Origin: Bacteroides intestinalis
GTDB lineage: Bacteria; Bacteroidota; Bacteroidia; Bacteroidales; Bacteroidaceae
Assembly: GCF_902364365.1 (NCBI RefSeq)
Contig: NZ_CABJDN010000006.1
Span: 186,001-250,000, forward strand
Direction: 5' to 3'
Length of the DNA: 64,000 nt
Below are positions 53,471 through 61,916 of this stretch, piece by piece. A program made the position numbers and the translations under genes. The notes under the pieces are model-generated. The model ran no database searches. It saw only the letters and a list, made by a program, of their open reading frames with translations, and was not told where the DNA came from. Each line of letters begins with the position of its first letter. Position 1 is the first letter of the stretch.

Positions 53471-54949
53471 TTATTTATTGTCATTAAACAAGCTGTTTAT
53501 TTTTTCTTTCATTCTCATATACTCCGCTGTCAGTCGGCAGAATTTGGCAATGGCGTGGTCGGCATCGTATGCCACTGCCTGTTGTTCCACTTTGGGTAAC
53601 ATCTCCGGAGGAAAGTATAGCGACAGGCGTTCTGCCATCTCTTTCGGATAATAGTAATAATTGCTATGGAACAATCTTTGTAAAGCCCGTGTGGAGAATT
53701 TTATTCCCCATTGCGTTCCGTCCGCATTATACCAGGATTCGGGAATATAATTGCTCTTGCTGTCTGTCTGGAAGTTGATTTCCTCCCGTTGCTCCGGCGT
53801 CAGTAATCCCATCAGCGAAGAGGCGTAGGCTTCATTTGAATCTTCTTTCAGGGTTTGATACGCCCACAGATTGTCACCGAAGTTTTCTATCGGCTGGCAT
53901 AAGTTGAAGTAGGAACCGAATGGTGGTTTTTTTGCCAGTTTTGCGGCGGCTTTCTCCGGTGAACAGTCGTAGAACTCTGCCCAGAAACTGAGCGGTACAC
54001 GTTCGGCGAGCTGGCGGAGCAGAAACTCTTCATCTTTTTCTTTCTTGTTGGAACTGACCTCTTCCAAGCCCAATTTCTTCATTTCAGGTGTAAAGGTGAT
54101 TTTATCGTACGACCAGCCCAGCAACATCTTATAATGAAGTTTTCCACGCAGCAGGTCACAGTATGTTTTTACCAGTTCCGAGTCGGGCAGACTGCATAAC
54201 AGGCGACGGGCGGTTTCTTTTACATTACTGCTTCGGTCGGTAGTGGCAATCTCTTGCAGGAAGTTTTCATCCGCTTTACTCAGATTGGTGCGCAGGTATT
54301 GTATCAGTTCGTCGCGGTGGGCGGCAGATTCATTTTTCAGTTCGGTTTGCAGTAAGGCAAGCCCTTGTCCGGGGTTCTCTTTTCTCAGGCGTTGCAGCAT
54401 CCGCTTCCGTTCTTCATGCGAGGCTGTTTCCCAAGTTTCGTTTCCGGTATCTCCCCAGTCCGGTAATCCCATATGGGTAAGCAGCCAGCGTCCACGGTTA
54501 CCTGTTAAGGAAGAAAGCAGTGCTTGCTCTTCGTGCTTATCGGGATTATTGCGGTCGTAGGCATGTGCGATTAGTGTCCGCAGATAGAATGGCGGAATAA
54601 GCTTGTTGCACCGGACAGCTTTCCGGTAAGCATATAATAAAAGATGCCGGTTCTGTTCATTGACCATCTGAATCAGCAGGTCGCCGATATTCCGGTCGAA
54701 ATAAGGTAGACTGTCATCCGGAGCTTCATTCATGGCGATAGCTTCTCCGGCAGGTAACGGTTCCATTCCGGCACGGCTGTAGGCGAAAGTCAGGGCTGAA
54801 AACTGATAGAAAGCATCTTCCGCATCTTCGCTCTTTTCTTGCAGCAACCGGAAGTTTTCTTCCAGAGTTTCCGGTAAACCGTTTGGAATGAATTCTTTGG
54901 CAGCGGTTCCCAATAAGGCTGCATTAATGATTGGTTCAGTTACGTTCAT
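53471..54949 (-). CDS. DUF5691 family protein
   Basis: A 492-residue helical protein with repeat-like stretches (ENPGQGLALLQTELKNESAAHRDELIQYLRT-like HEAT character around 190-250). It starts MNVTEPIINAALLGTAAKEF. This matches DUF5691, found in the same operons as SWIM and MoxR proteins. No catalytic motif is visible; a scaffold role is possible. It overlaps the SWIM gene by 14 bp, so the two are translationally coupled. Confidence 0.82.
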   Translation of the reverse strand: MNVTEPIINAALLGTAAKEFIPNGLPETLEENFRLLQEKSEDAEDAFYQFSALTFAYSRAGMEPLPAGEAIAMNEAPDDSLPYFDRNIGDLLIQMVNEQNRHLLLYAYRKAVRCNKLIPPFYLRTLIAHAYDRNNPDKHEEQALLSSLTGNRGRWLLTHMGLPDWGDTGNETWETASHEERKRMLQRLRKENPGQGLALLQTELKNESAAHRDELIQYLRTNLSKADENFLQEIATTDRSSNVKETARRLLCSLPDSELVKTYCDLLRGKLHYKMLLGWSYDKITFTPEMKKLGLEEVSSNKKEKDEEFLLRQLAERVPLSFWAEFYDCSPEKAAAKLAKKPPFGSYFNLCQPIENFGDNLWAYQTLKEDSNEAYASSLMGLLTPEQREEINFQTDSKSNYIPESWYNADGTQWGIKFSTRALQRLFHSNYYYYPKEMAERLSLYFPPEMLPKVEQQAVAYDADHAIAKFCRLTAEYMRMKEKINSLFNDNK

Positions 54950-56264
54950 CTCTCCAAATATAATAGTCAGATTGATACCACATTGAATTTAGCTCCCAGC
55001 AATTGGCGTCTGCCAGAAAGAAGGCGGCAAACGGCTTTCCACCCGTGACGGATAAAATGTCTGTTCGGGTGATGTCTTGCATCTGCACAGGCATCAGTTC
55101 GTTGTTTGCATCCTGAACACAGAGTTGTTTCCCTTGAACAGCCAGTCGTAGATTTTCTACTAATACGGGTACATTTTCGGCAAATGGGTTCTGTTGCAGG
55201 GCTTCCCTGTATCGGGCGGTCGCTTCTTGCAGATTCGCACAGAAATGCGGGGTAACCGCTTCTTCGGATAATTCACATTCTTTGAACAAGGCGCGAAGAC
55301 TGCCTACTCCTTTATAATAACAGAGTTTTCCGTCGTAGGTACTGCCGGGAACAAGATTGAACTCCGCCAAGGTTCCGGGAGCTGTGAAACTGAGATAGAT
55401 GGCGAAGCGATTGCTCCGGCATCCGTATAGCCAGTAAATATCATTATTCAGCTCGTTTAGTTTCTGACTTCTTTTATGGAGTACCAGCCACTGGTCGGTA
55501 ATTGTTTCACCCGCCAGCACATCTTCTTTTGCTTGCGGATAACCTATCTGTGTGCGGATTTCCTGTTGCCACTCTTCCGGTTGCAGGTCCAGGTTCCGGT
55601 AACTCTTCATCAGGAGATAGAGTTTTCCGAGTTGGTCGGTTAACTTGTATTTCCAGCTTTCCTCGTAGAAGTTTATTTCCTGAATGGCTTTCAACCGATT
55701 GGCAAGTCCGGGAGCCTGGGCGTCGACCATACGGCGGGCAATACCGTCGAAAAGAGTATAAGCCCGTTCCGGTATATTGATTAACCCGTTGCGTAGCAGG
55801 TCTTTCAGCCAAATCTCCAGTTCATCAATACCGTTCAGCACCTTTTGGTGGCGCATAGCCTGACGTTTGGCTTGTGCAGCTTCATCTACAGGCGTGTCGC
55901 TTTTGGCTTTCTGTTCCTTCTTTTCGGCTTTTTCTTCCCGCTTGGAAAGCCAGGAAGTCACCCATGCCGGTTCGTCCGCTTCTTTGAACTGCTCAGCCTG
56001 TGCGGCATATAGAAATAAGAGTCCCAATCCATGCTTGCATGGAAACTTCCGGCTGGGACAGGAACATTTGAATGCTACGTTTTTTGTATCGATTACGGTC
56101 TGGTATGGAGTTTTCCCGCTTCCCTGGCAATGTCCCCATATAGCACGGTCACTGTGTTCCAGCAACACCCACTTGGCTCTTGTCGCGAGCCCTTTTCCGG
56201 CTTTTACGGAGGCTGCATCCGGGGCTAATTGTATGATTTGTTCTTCTGTTAGATTTAATAACAT
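54936..56264 (-). CDS. SWIM zinc-finger protein
   Basis: A 442-residue protein. The SWIM finger is CSCPSRKFPCKH (Cys 67, Cys 69, Cys 76, His 78), the exact CxCx(n)CxH form. A charged Lys/Glu stretch at about 108-125 is followed by a long helical part without known motifs. SWIM fingers bind DNA or proteins. It is the first gene of the SWIM-DUF5691-MoxR-DUF5682-VWA operon. Confidence 0.9.
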   Translation of the reverse strand: MLLNLTEEQIIQLAPDAASVKAGKGLATRAKWVLLEHSDRAIWGHCQGSGKTPYQTVIDTKNVAFKCSCPSRKFPCKHGLGLLFLYAAQAEQFKEADEPAWVTSWLSKREEKAEKKEQKAKSDTPVDEAAQAKRQAMRHQKVLNGIDELEIWLKDLLRNGLINIPERAYTLFDGIARRMVDAQAPGLANRLKAIQEINFYEESWKYKLTDQLGKLYLLMKSYRNLDLQPEEWQQEIRTQIGYPQAKEDVLAGETITDQWLVLHKRSQKLNELNNDIYWLYGCRSNRFAIYLSFTAPGTLAEFNLVPGSTYDGKLCYYKGVGSLRALFKECELSEEAVTPHFCANLQEATARYREALQQNPFAENVPVLVENLRLAVQGKQLCVQDANNELMPVQMQDITRTDILSVTGGKPFAAFFLADANCWELNSMWYQSDYYIWRDERN

Positions 56265-56331
56265 GATAATCTTAGTCAGCTATTAGTGTGTTTTTAGATT
56301 GCAAGTATAATGCTTTTTTTCTGTTTTTTTG

Positions 56332-56339
56332 TATATTTG
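56332..56339 (+). promoter_or_regulatory. -7 box of nitroreductase gene
   Basis: TATATTTG, 27 bp before the ATG at 56367; perfect TAnnTTTG with a T-rich upstream tract but no clear -33 TTG. Confidence 0.5.
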
Positions 56340-56366
56340 CCTCTCAACTTTTAAAATACCACAGTT

Positions 56367-57002
56367 ATGAGAAAAGTACAACTATTGTTAGTTTGTTTAG
56401 CGCTTTCAGTGGCAGCTTCCGCTGCTGATAAGGTAGTTAAGTTACCAAAGCCCAATATGAATCGTACCGGTACGGTAATGAAAGCATTGTCTGAACGCCA
56501 GTCTACACGCGAATATGCTTCGAAAGCATTGAGTCTTGCTGACTTGTCGGATTTGTTGTGGGCTGCTAACGGAATCAATCGTCCGGAGTCTGGAAAGCGG
56601 ACAGCTCCATCAGCTTTGAATAAGCAGGATGTAGATGTATACGTGATATTACCCGAAGGGAGCTATGTGTACGATGCGAAAAATCATCAGTTAAATCTGG
56701 TTTCCGAAGGAGATCATCGCGATGCTGTTGCCGGTGGTCAGACTTTTGCAAAAATGGCTCCGGTATCTTTGGTGCTGGTTAGTGATGTTTCCCTCTTTGG
56801 CGATGCTCAGAAACCACAAAATCAGGTGGTTGGAGCTATGGACGTTGGTATCGTTTCGCAGAATATCTCTTTATTCTGTGCTAATGCCAAATTGGCTACA
56901 GTGCCGCGAGGTTCGATGGATGCCACTCAGTTGAAGAAAGTATTAAGACTGAAAGATAGTCAGATTCCTATGTTGAATCATCCTGTAGGATACTTTAAAT
57001 AA
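56367..57002 (+). CDS. Exported nitroreductase (SagB-like) family protein
   Basis: A 211-residue protein. A signal peptide (MRKVQLLLVCLALSVAASAA) precedes a nitroreductase fold with LSERQSTREYASKALSLADLSDLLWAANG and GAMDVGIVSQNISLFCANAKLATVPRG. Most nitroreductases are cytoplasmic FMN enzymes; an exported form is common in Bacteroidetes and its electron source is unknown. Monocistronic, ending at a strong terminator. Confidence 0.88.
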   Translation: MRKVQLLLVCLALSVAASAADKVVKLPKPNMNRTGTVMKALSERQSTREYASKALSLADLSDLLWAANGINRPESGKRTAPSALNKQDVDVYVILPEGSYVYDAKNHQLNLVSEGDHRDAVAGGQTFAKMAPVSLVLVSDVSLFGDAQKPQNQVVGAMDVGIVSQNISLFCANAKLATVPRGSMDATQLKKVLRLKDSQIPMLNHPVGYFK

Positions 57003-57042
57003 TGGAATAAGAAATGAGGGTGTGTCGAAACTCTCATAAACT

Positions 57043-57086
57043 AAAAATCCCCCTCGCTACAACTATCTGTGGCGAGGGGGATTTTA
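57043..57086. terminator. Bidirectional terminator
   Basis: AAAATCCCCCTCGC pairs with GCGAGGGGGATTTT, extended by TACA/TGTG around the loop. It serves both the nitroreductase gene and the convergent ompA-like gene. Confidence 0.88.
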
Positions 57087-57093
57087 ATTTTGT

Positions 57094-58224
57094 TTATTTG
57101 GCATCTTCAATAATAGAACAGATACTAACCCGGTTCCAGTCTGGTTCTGTGAACATGTCACCCACTCCCTGACCTTCGGCGGTAATACGTGACGGGCTGA
57201 TTTTATACTTATTGACCAGGATTGTCTTTACGGCTTCGGCACGCGCTTTAGCTATTCTTGCATTGACTTCGGCACTACCTTCCGGTGAAGCGTATCCCTT
57301 AATCACCACTGTTGTATTTGCGTGTTTCTTCATGTAAGAAGCGACACGTTCCACATTTGGCAACTGAGAGGCATCGACTGTAGATTTACCTTGTCTGAAA
57401 GTAACGATGGATTCCGGAATACGGCTGGTTTCCACTATCGTCTCAACAGGAATTACCCGGTTCTGTAAATTGTTTACTTCTTGTTGCAGTGCACTGATCT
57501 TCTGTGCGTCGACATTGATCTGACCGTTTTTCTCGTTCACTTGTGAGCGAAGATTATTGATAGAATTGTTCAGGTCGCTTATCTCGGCCGGATCATAGAG
57601 TTTAGCCAAGGTAAAGTGATGGCTTCCGTTGCTGCCGCCAAAGTGATAAGCTACACCCGCTGTTAGTTCAAAGGCGGCATTGTTCACATTGAATCGGCTA
57701 CGGTTGTAGTCGCCTTGCATATCATATACCAATGCCGGTTTGACACCTATCGTCCAAGCTTTAGCTTCTCCGAGATTGAAGTTGAAATTCATGCCGAAAC
57801 GACTGGACCAGGAGTTCATATCTCCGGAACCATTCATATAGTAGTGCAGCCATCCCGCACCGGCTACGGCCTCTACTTCAAATACCCGGGGAACACCTGT
57901 ATAGCCTGCGAACAGGTTCATCAGGTTGACTTTACCCAATAAGCTAAGGTCTGAAGCATCAAAAGCTGTCTTACTGTTCGAGGTGTTTATATATCCCATG
58001 CCTTGAACTCCCAGTCCGAAAACGGGGGTAAGTTGCTTGGTAAACTCAATTCCCAAAGCCGGGCGGGCATTCTTGAAGAAGGCGCTGTGGCTTACAGGAG
58101 TTATAATACCGGTTTTTAGTTCTATAGACCAATTGTCTGTGAATTTGCTGCCTTGTACGGTAGTCTGGGCATTTGCAGTCAATGCTGCTAAAACAAATGC
58201 TGATAAAATAATTGATTTTTTCAT
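57094..58224 (-). CDS. OmpA family outer membrane protein
   Basis: A 376-residue protein. A signal peptide (cleavage near AAL-TANAQ, about residue 19) is followed by an eight-strand-like beta barrel (about 25-200), a coiled-coil linker (about 215-260, LNNSINNLRSQVNEKNGQ) and a C-terminal OmpA domain with VIKGYASPEGSAEVNARIAKAR that binds peptidoglycan. It anchors the outer membrane to the wall; such proteins are abundant in Bacteroides. Confidence 0.93.
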   Translation of the reverse strand: MKKSIILSAFVLAALTANAQTTVQGSKFTDNWSIELKTGIITPVSHSAFFKNARPALGIEFTKQLTPVFGLGVQGMGYINTSNSKTAFDASDLSLLGKVNLMNLFAGYTGVPRVFEVEAVAGAGWLHYYMNGSGDMNSWSSRFGMNFNFNLGEAKAWTIGVKPALVYDMQGDYNRSRFNVNNAAFELTAGVAYHFGGSNGSHHFTLAKLYDPAEISDLNNSINNLRSQVNEKNGQINVDAQKISALQQEVNNLQNRVIPVETIVETSRIPESIVTFRQGKSTVDASQLPNVERVASYMKKHANTTVVIKGYASPEGSAEVNARIAKARAEAVKTILVNKYKISPSRITAEGQGVGDMFTEPDWNRVSICSIIEDAK

Positions 58225-58709
58225 AATTGAAATGCATTAATAGTTGATACAATAAAATATAACATGCCCTGAAGTAGTTTATTTGTTTGCTCTTTTCAGG
58301 AATAAAGCGGGAGGGTTAGGTTGCAGATTTCTTGTTTGCTTTGATTATTGTTAAGTTTAAAGTTAGTTTAATCATATAATCTACTCTTTCTCGAATCCCG
58401 TTCATTAACGTAACAGCGATTCTTTCTTTAAAAATTTAATTTTCTTCTTCATAATTCATTATTTTAAATTCATAATTAAGGTTGCTGTTCATTTGTAACA
58501 ACATAATCTTTGAAACATGGTTCGATGTATGAAAGGGTAATTAACAATAATTTAATGTTGCTCAAGATTCAATAAAAAGTTGGCTCGGTTTACTCTCACT
58601 ACCCTCACTTTTAAAATAGCTTATTGATAATTAGAATATTAAGTGTGGGTGAGGGTAAAAATCCGGCGTGAGAGTAAGCCGCTTACTCTCACGCCGGATT
58701 TTTACATTT
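58225..58709. other. 485-bp intergenic region
   Basis: AT-rich sequence without a supported gene. It includes the upstream region of the ompA-like gene (no clear -7 box found), a TACTCTCACTACCCTCACTT stretch (58591-58610) partly complementary to AAGTGTGGGTGAGGGTA (58641-58657), and the perfect palindrome at 58655-58705. Confidence 0.5.
58655..58705. terminator. Perfect 25-bp palindrome at HU-like gene 3' end
   Basis: GTAAAAATCCGGCGTGAGAG continues to 58679 and is mirrored exactly at 58681-58705 with one central base. On the minus strand the hairpin ends in a T-rich GGATTTTTAC, 5 bp after the stop of the HU-like gene, so termination is likely. Its TACTCTCAC end also occurs at 58591-58599. Confidence 0.7.
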
Positions 58710-59345
58710 CTACATCATAACTTCTTCTGTTATACCGTAATACCCCACGTTTGGCGCATATATCGGTTGGTTCTGCAATCCGATGTTTTTTAGCTTTCCT
58801 TCCCCGCGTAAACGGCGGATATGCCCCATTGCAGTCGATTTCATCATGCCGCATACCCTTTGGAAGTCACTTCTTGTCATCATGTGGTGCTGGCTGAAGT
58901 AGATGGTCAGTCGGCGGTCTATTTCTTCATCCGATAATTTGTTGGAGTGTCCGTTGTGTTTTATATTCTTCAGTTTCACATTTCCGATTTCACTTCTCAG
59001 TTCCTGGTCCGCCCGGAATTTGATGCCTTTCAGCCTTACTTTCGTATTCTTCCGTTTGGTATCTTCTTTTATTTCTTCCGTGCAGACCAGGGTAGGGTGG
59101 AAGTAACCGATACCATCCAGATGTACCTGCCTGCCTTCCGCCAGTTCTTCACCCATTGCATGAGACAGGGCGTCGAGCACGGCCGACACATCCGTTTCCG
59201 TCAGTGAACAACGTTCCTGGATTTTGCGTCGCAATCGGTCGGTTCCTGTTTTTCCGTTCAGTGTGATGCGTGCATGAAGTTTCGTTTCTTCTTGTGGCTG
59301 GTTGGGAGCCACCGGGTTTTCGTACCATTCAAATAAGATTGCCAT
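58710..59345 (-). CDS. HU-like DNA-binding protein with C-terminal winged-helix-like region
   Basis: A 211-residue protein. Residues about 20-130 resemble the Bacteroides long HU family (LTETDVSAVLDALSHAMGEELAEGRQVHLDGIGYFHP; then LKGIKFRADQELRSEIGN). The last 70 residues (DEEIDRRLTIYFSQHHMMTRSDFQRVCGMMKSTAMGHIRRLRGEGKL) look like a small helix-turn-helix domain. It would bend or bind DNA. It is divergent from a VirE-like gene, a pairing common in this genus. Its leader contains four 22-bp iterons. Confidence 0.85.
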   Translation of the reverse strand: MAILFEWYENPVAPNQPQEETKLHARITLNGKTGTDRLRRKIQERCSLTETDVSAVLDALSHAMGEELAEGRQVHLDGIGYFHPTLVCTEEIKEDTKRKNTKVRLKGIKFRADQELRSEIGNVKLKNIKHNGHSNKLSDEEIDRRLTIYFSQHHMMTRSDFQRVCGMMKSTAMGHIRRLRGEGKLKNIGLQNQPIYAPNVGYYGITEEVMM

Positions 59346-59440
59346 AGTTGCTTGTTTTAATTATAAGGTATTAATTTGTTTTACATTAGGGACTATTCTG
59401 TTTCCTCCTAAGGAACATCCCGTTTACCCTTAGGAATGAT

Positions 59441-59528
59441 TGGGTGTCAACCTTGGTCAACAGGCCTGTTAACGTTGGTTGCTCGGCCTGTTGACCTGCG
59501 TTAATCGCCCTGTCAACCAAGGTTAACA
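59441..59528. repeat. Four 22-bp iterons with TGTyAAC cores
   Basis: Cores TGGGTGTCAAC, GGCCTGTTAAC, GGCCTGTTGAC and GCCCTGTCAAC begin at 59441, 59463, 59485 and 59507, exactly 22 bp apart. The second half of most units carries a partly inverted GGTyAACA-like sequence, so each unit is itself a near-palindrome. In addition GGTCAACAGGCC (59455-59466) and GGCCTGTTGACC (59485-59496) are a perfect 12-bp inverted pair. Confidence 0.8.
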
Positions 59529-59545
59529 CTCAATCGGACTTACCA

Positions 59546-59576
59546 CAAAGATACAAAATAACTAGGGCAAAGTCAA
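59546..59576 (-). promoter_or_regulatory. Promoter of HU-like gene
   Basis: On the minus strand TTG (plus-strand CAA, 59574-59576), a 20-bp spacer and TATCTTTG (59546-59553) form a full promoter. The iterons fall in the first 100 nt of the resulting transcript. Confidence 0.7.
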
Positions 59577-59676
59577 GTGATTCCCTGTGTATTTATCAAT
59601 TATTATTGAAGCTTTTACTGCAAAATGTGTAGGCTGAACTTTTTTGAAATAAATGCAGAATAATATGCTTAAATAC

Positions 59677-59707
59677 TTGACTTTCGCTTTCTGGAGCAGT
59701 ATCTTTG
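59677..59707 (+). promoter_or_regulatory. Promoter of VirE-like gene
   Basis: TTG (59677-59679), a 20-bp spacer and TATCTTTG (59700-59707) match the Bacteroides promoter; the leader is about 45 nt. Confidence 0.7.
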
Positions 59708-59760
59708 TAGTTCTTTAATGGTATTATACTATATAAATAAAATTCAAAACAGATAATGAC

Positions 59761-61848
59761 ATGAAAATCACTTCAATAAGACATGACAAAGATGCAGGCA
59801 GAGAGATGATGACTGTTTATGATGCCAACGTGCTGATGGAGAAGATGAAAACGGAAACCAGAGACGGGTATGTAACGGGATTACGAACCGCCATCCCTCA
59901 GTTGGAAAGTAGCGGTTCTATATTCGTTCATATTGATAAACTTCCACGTATTTATCCTGCCGTGGAGTATGCCCGTACTAAAGACGGGGGACGAAGAATG
60001 AAACAATACAATGGTCTGGTTCAGCTTGAAGTGAAGAAGCTGGCCGGACTGGCGGAAGCCGAACTGGTGAAACGTCAGGCGATGCTGCTTCCCCAGACGT
60101 TTGCCGCTTTTTGCGGTTCCAGCGGAAGGAGTGTGAAAATATGGGTGTGTTTCGCCTTACCGGATGGAAACTTGCCGAAGCGTGAACAGGAAGCTACGCT
60201 GTTTCATGCCCATGCCTATCGCTTGGCGGTGAGTTGCTATCAGCCGTTGTTCCCGTTTCCTATTGCCTTGAAAGAGCCTTCACTGATGCAAAGCTGCCGG
60301 ATGACGCTCGATGAACATCCCGGATACAATCCTCATGCGGTACCTTTCTGTCTGGAGCAGCCATTCTCCATGCCCGGCGAACAGACCTTCCGGCAACGGC
60401 AGTTGGCTGAGAAAAATCCGTTGCTGAGGCTGGAACCGGGTTTTGAAACATCGCAGACCTTCACCATGCTTTTTGAAACCGCCCTCGATAAGGCGCTCCG
60501 GGATATGGAGAACTGGCGACGGGGAGACGACCTCCAACCGTTGCTTGTCCGCCTTGCGGAGTATTGCTACAAGGCGGGCATACCGGAAGAGGAAGTTGTG
60601 AGGCAGACGATTATTCATTATTATGCACAGGCGGAGCAGCAAACGGTACGTGCTATGGTTCATAATATTTACCAAGAGTCTAAGGGCTTTGGCTCTAAAA
60701 CTATTTTGACTCCGGAGCAGGATACCGCTTTGCGTCTGGAAGAGTTTATGGAACGGCGCTATGAGTTTCGTTATAACACGGTGTTGAACGATCTGGAATA
60801 TCGTCAGCGGGATTCCATTCATTTCTATTTCAGACCGGTGGATCGGAGGGTACGCAATACCGTGGCGATTAATGCCCTGAAAGAGGGAATTCGTGCCTGG
60901 GACCGTGACGTGGAGCGTTATCTGACATCAGAGTATGTGTCTTTGTACAATCCTGTTGAAGAATACCTTTGCAGCGTGGGGCGCTGGGACGGAAAAGACC
61001 GCATCCGGGCACTTGCCAATCTTGTGCCATGCAATAATCCGCATTGGCGGGAGTTGTTTTATCGCTGGTTTCTCAGTATGGTGGCTCACTGGCGTGGGCT
61101 CGACCGCCAACATGGAAACAGTACATCGCCATTACTGGTTGGGGCACAGGGGTATCGTAAATCTACCTATTGTCGCATTATTTTGCCGCCTGAACTGCGT
61201 TTCGGATATACGGATAGTCTTGATTTTAAAAGCAAACAGGATGCGGAGCGTTATCTGGGGCGTTTTCTGCTGGTGAACCTGGATGAGTTTGATCAGATTA
61301 GCTCCAACCAGCAGGGTTTTCTGAAACATCTTTTGCAGAAACCTGTGGCAAATTTGCGGAAACCTTACGGTGCTACCATCCAGGAAGTGCGCCGTTATGC
61401 CTCGTTTATCGGTACCAGTAATCAGATGGACCTGCTTACCGATCCCAGCGGCAGCCGCCGTTTTATCTGTATCGAAGTGACTGCGCCTATTGATACGAAT
61501 GTCACCATTAATTACAAACAATTGTATGCTCAGGCCATGGATGCCATTTATAAAGGTGAGCGCTACTGGCTGAATGATGAGGACGAAGCTATACTGAAAG
61601 AGACCAACCGGGATTTTGAACAGATCAGTCCGCTCGAACAGCTTTTCCACTGCTATTTCCGGGTGACGGAAGAAGAACGGGAAGGGGAATGGCTGACCGC
61701 AATGGAGATATTCAATTATCTACAGCAGAAAACCCGTGATAAACTGTCGGTCAGCAAAATAGGGCACTTCGGTCGTTCGCTGAAGAAATTGGATATTCCT
61801 TGTAAGAAGTCGAATAGGGGGACGGTGTATTATTTGGTGAGATTGTGA
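59761..61848 (+). CDS. VirE-like primase/helicase-related protein (BT4734/DUF3874 type)
   Basis: A 695-residue protein. The N-terminal BT4734-like domain has GSIFVHIDKLPRIYPAVEYA and FCGSSGRSVKIWV, but the acidic DxD seen at 492-2696 is replaced by QLEV near residue 88, so primase activity may be lost. The C-terminal P-loop domain has LLVGAQGYRKST (Walker A near 460) and LLVNLDEFDQ (Walker B), then SFIGTSNQMDLLTDPSGSRRFICIE and a DUF3874-like end. Its role in Bacteroides chromosomes is unknown. It is divergent from the HU-like gene. Confidence 0.83.
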   Translation: MKITSIRHDKDAGREMMTVYDANVLMEKMKTETRDGYVTGLRTAIPQLESSGSIFVHIDKLPRIYPAVEYARTKDGGRRMKQYNGLVQLEVKKLAGLAEAELVKRQAMLLPQTFAAFCGSSGRSVKIWVCFALPDGNLPKREQEATLFHAHAYRLAVSCYQPLFPFPIALKEPSLMQSCRMTLDEHPGYNPHAVPFCLEQPFSMPGEQTFRQRQLAEKNPLLRLEPGFETSQTFTMLFETALDKALRDMENWRRGDDLQPLLVRLAEYCYKAGIPEEEVVRQTIIHYYAQAEQQTVRAMVHNIYQESKGFGSKTILTPEQDTALRLEEFMERRYEFRYNTVLNDLEYRQRDSIHFYFRPVDRRVRNTVAINALKEGIRAWDRDVERYLTSEYVSLYNPVEEYLCSVGRWDGKDRIRALANLVPCNNPHWRELFYRWFLSMVAHWRGLDRQHGNSTSPLLVGAQGYRKSTYCRIILPPELRFGYTDSLDFKSKQDAERYLGRFLLVNLDEFDQISSNQQGFLKHLLQKPVANLRKPYGATIQEVRRYASFIGTSNQMDLLTDPSGSRRFICIEVTAPIDTNVTINYKQLYAQAMDAIYKGERYWLNDEDEAILKETNRDFEQISPLEQLFHCYFRVTEEEREGEWLTAMEIFNYLQQKTRDKLSVSKIGHFGRSLKKLDIPCKKSNRGTVYYLVRL

Positions 61849-61882
61849 TAAGTATTTAGAACCGTTATATTGCATTTTTTCT

Positions 61883-61890
61883 TATTTTTG
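61883..61890 (+). promoter_or_regulatory. -7 box of TPR lipoprotein gene
   Basis: TATTTTTG, 26 bp before the ATG at 61917. No well-placed -33 TTG is seen. Confidence 0.45.
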
Positions 61891-61916
61891 AGGTAATGTT
61901 CCTTATTATGTAATTT

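Larger units (their letters stand above)
59346..59760. promoter_or_regulatory. 415-bp divergent control region with iterons
   Basis: It holds a small inverted repeat TCCTAAGG/CCTTAGGA (59406-59413 and 59428-59435), four iterons, a leftward promoter for the HU-like gene and a rightward promoter for the VirE-like gene. No gene is seen. Confidence 0.7.

Noticed and set aside
59401..59535. Possible CRISPR array
   Set aside because: The units are contiguous 22-mers without unique spacers and there are no cas genes, so they are iterons, not CRISPR.
60280..60822. 180-residue minus-strand frame in the second VirE-like gene
   Set aside because: Antisense shadow of a coding region with intact P-loop motifs; no domain likeness.
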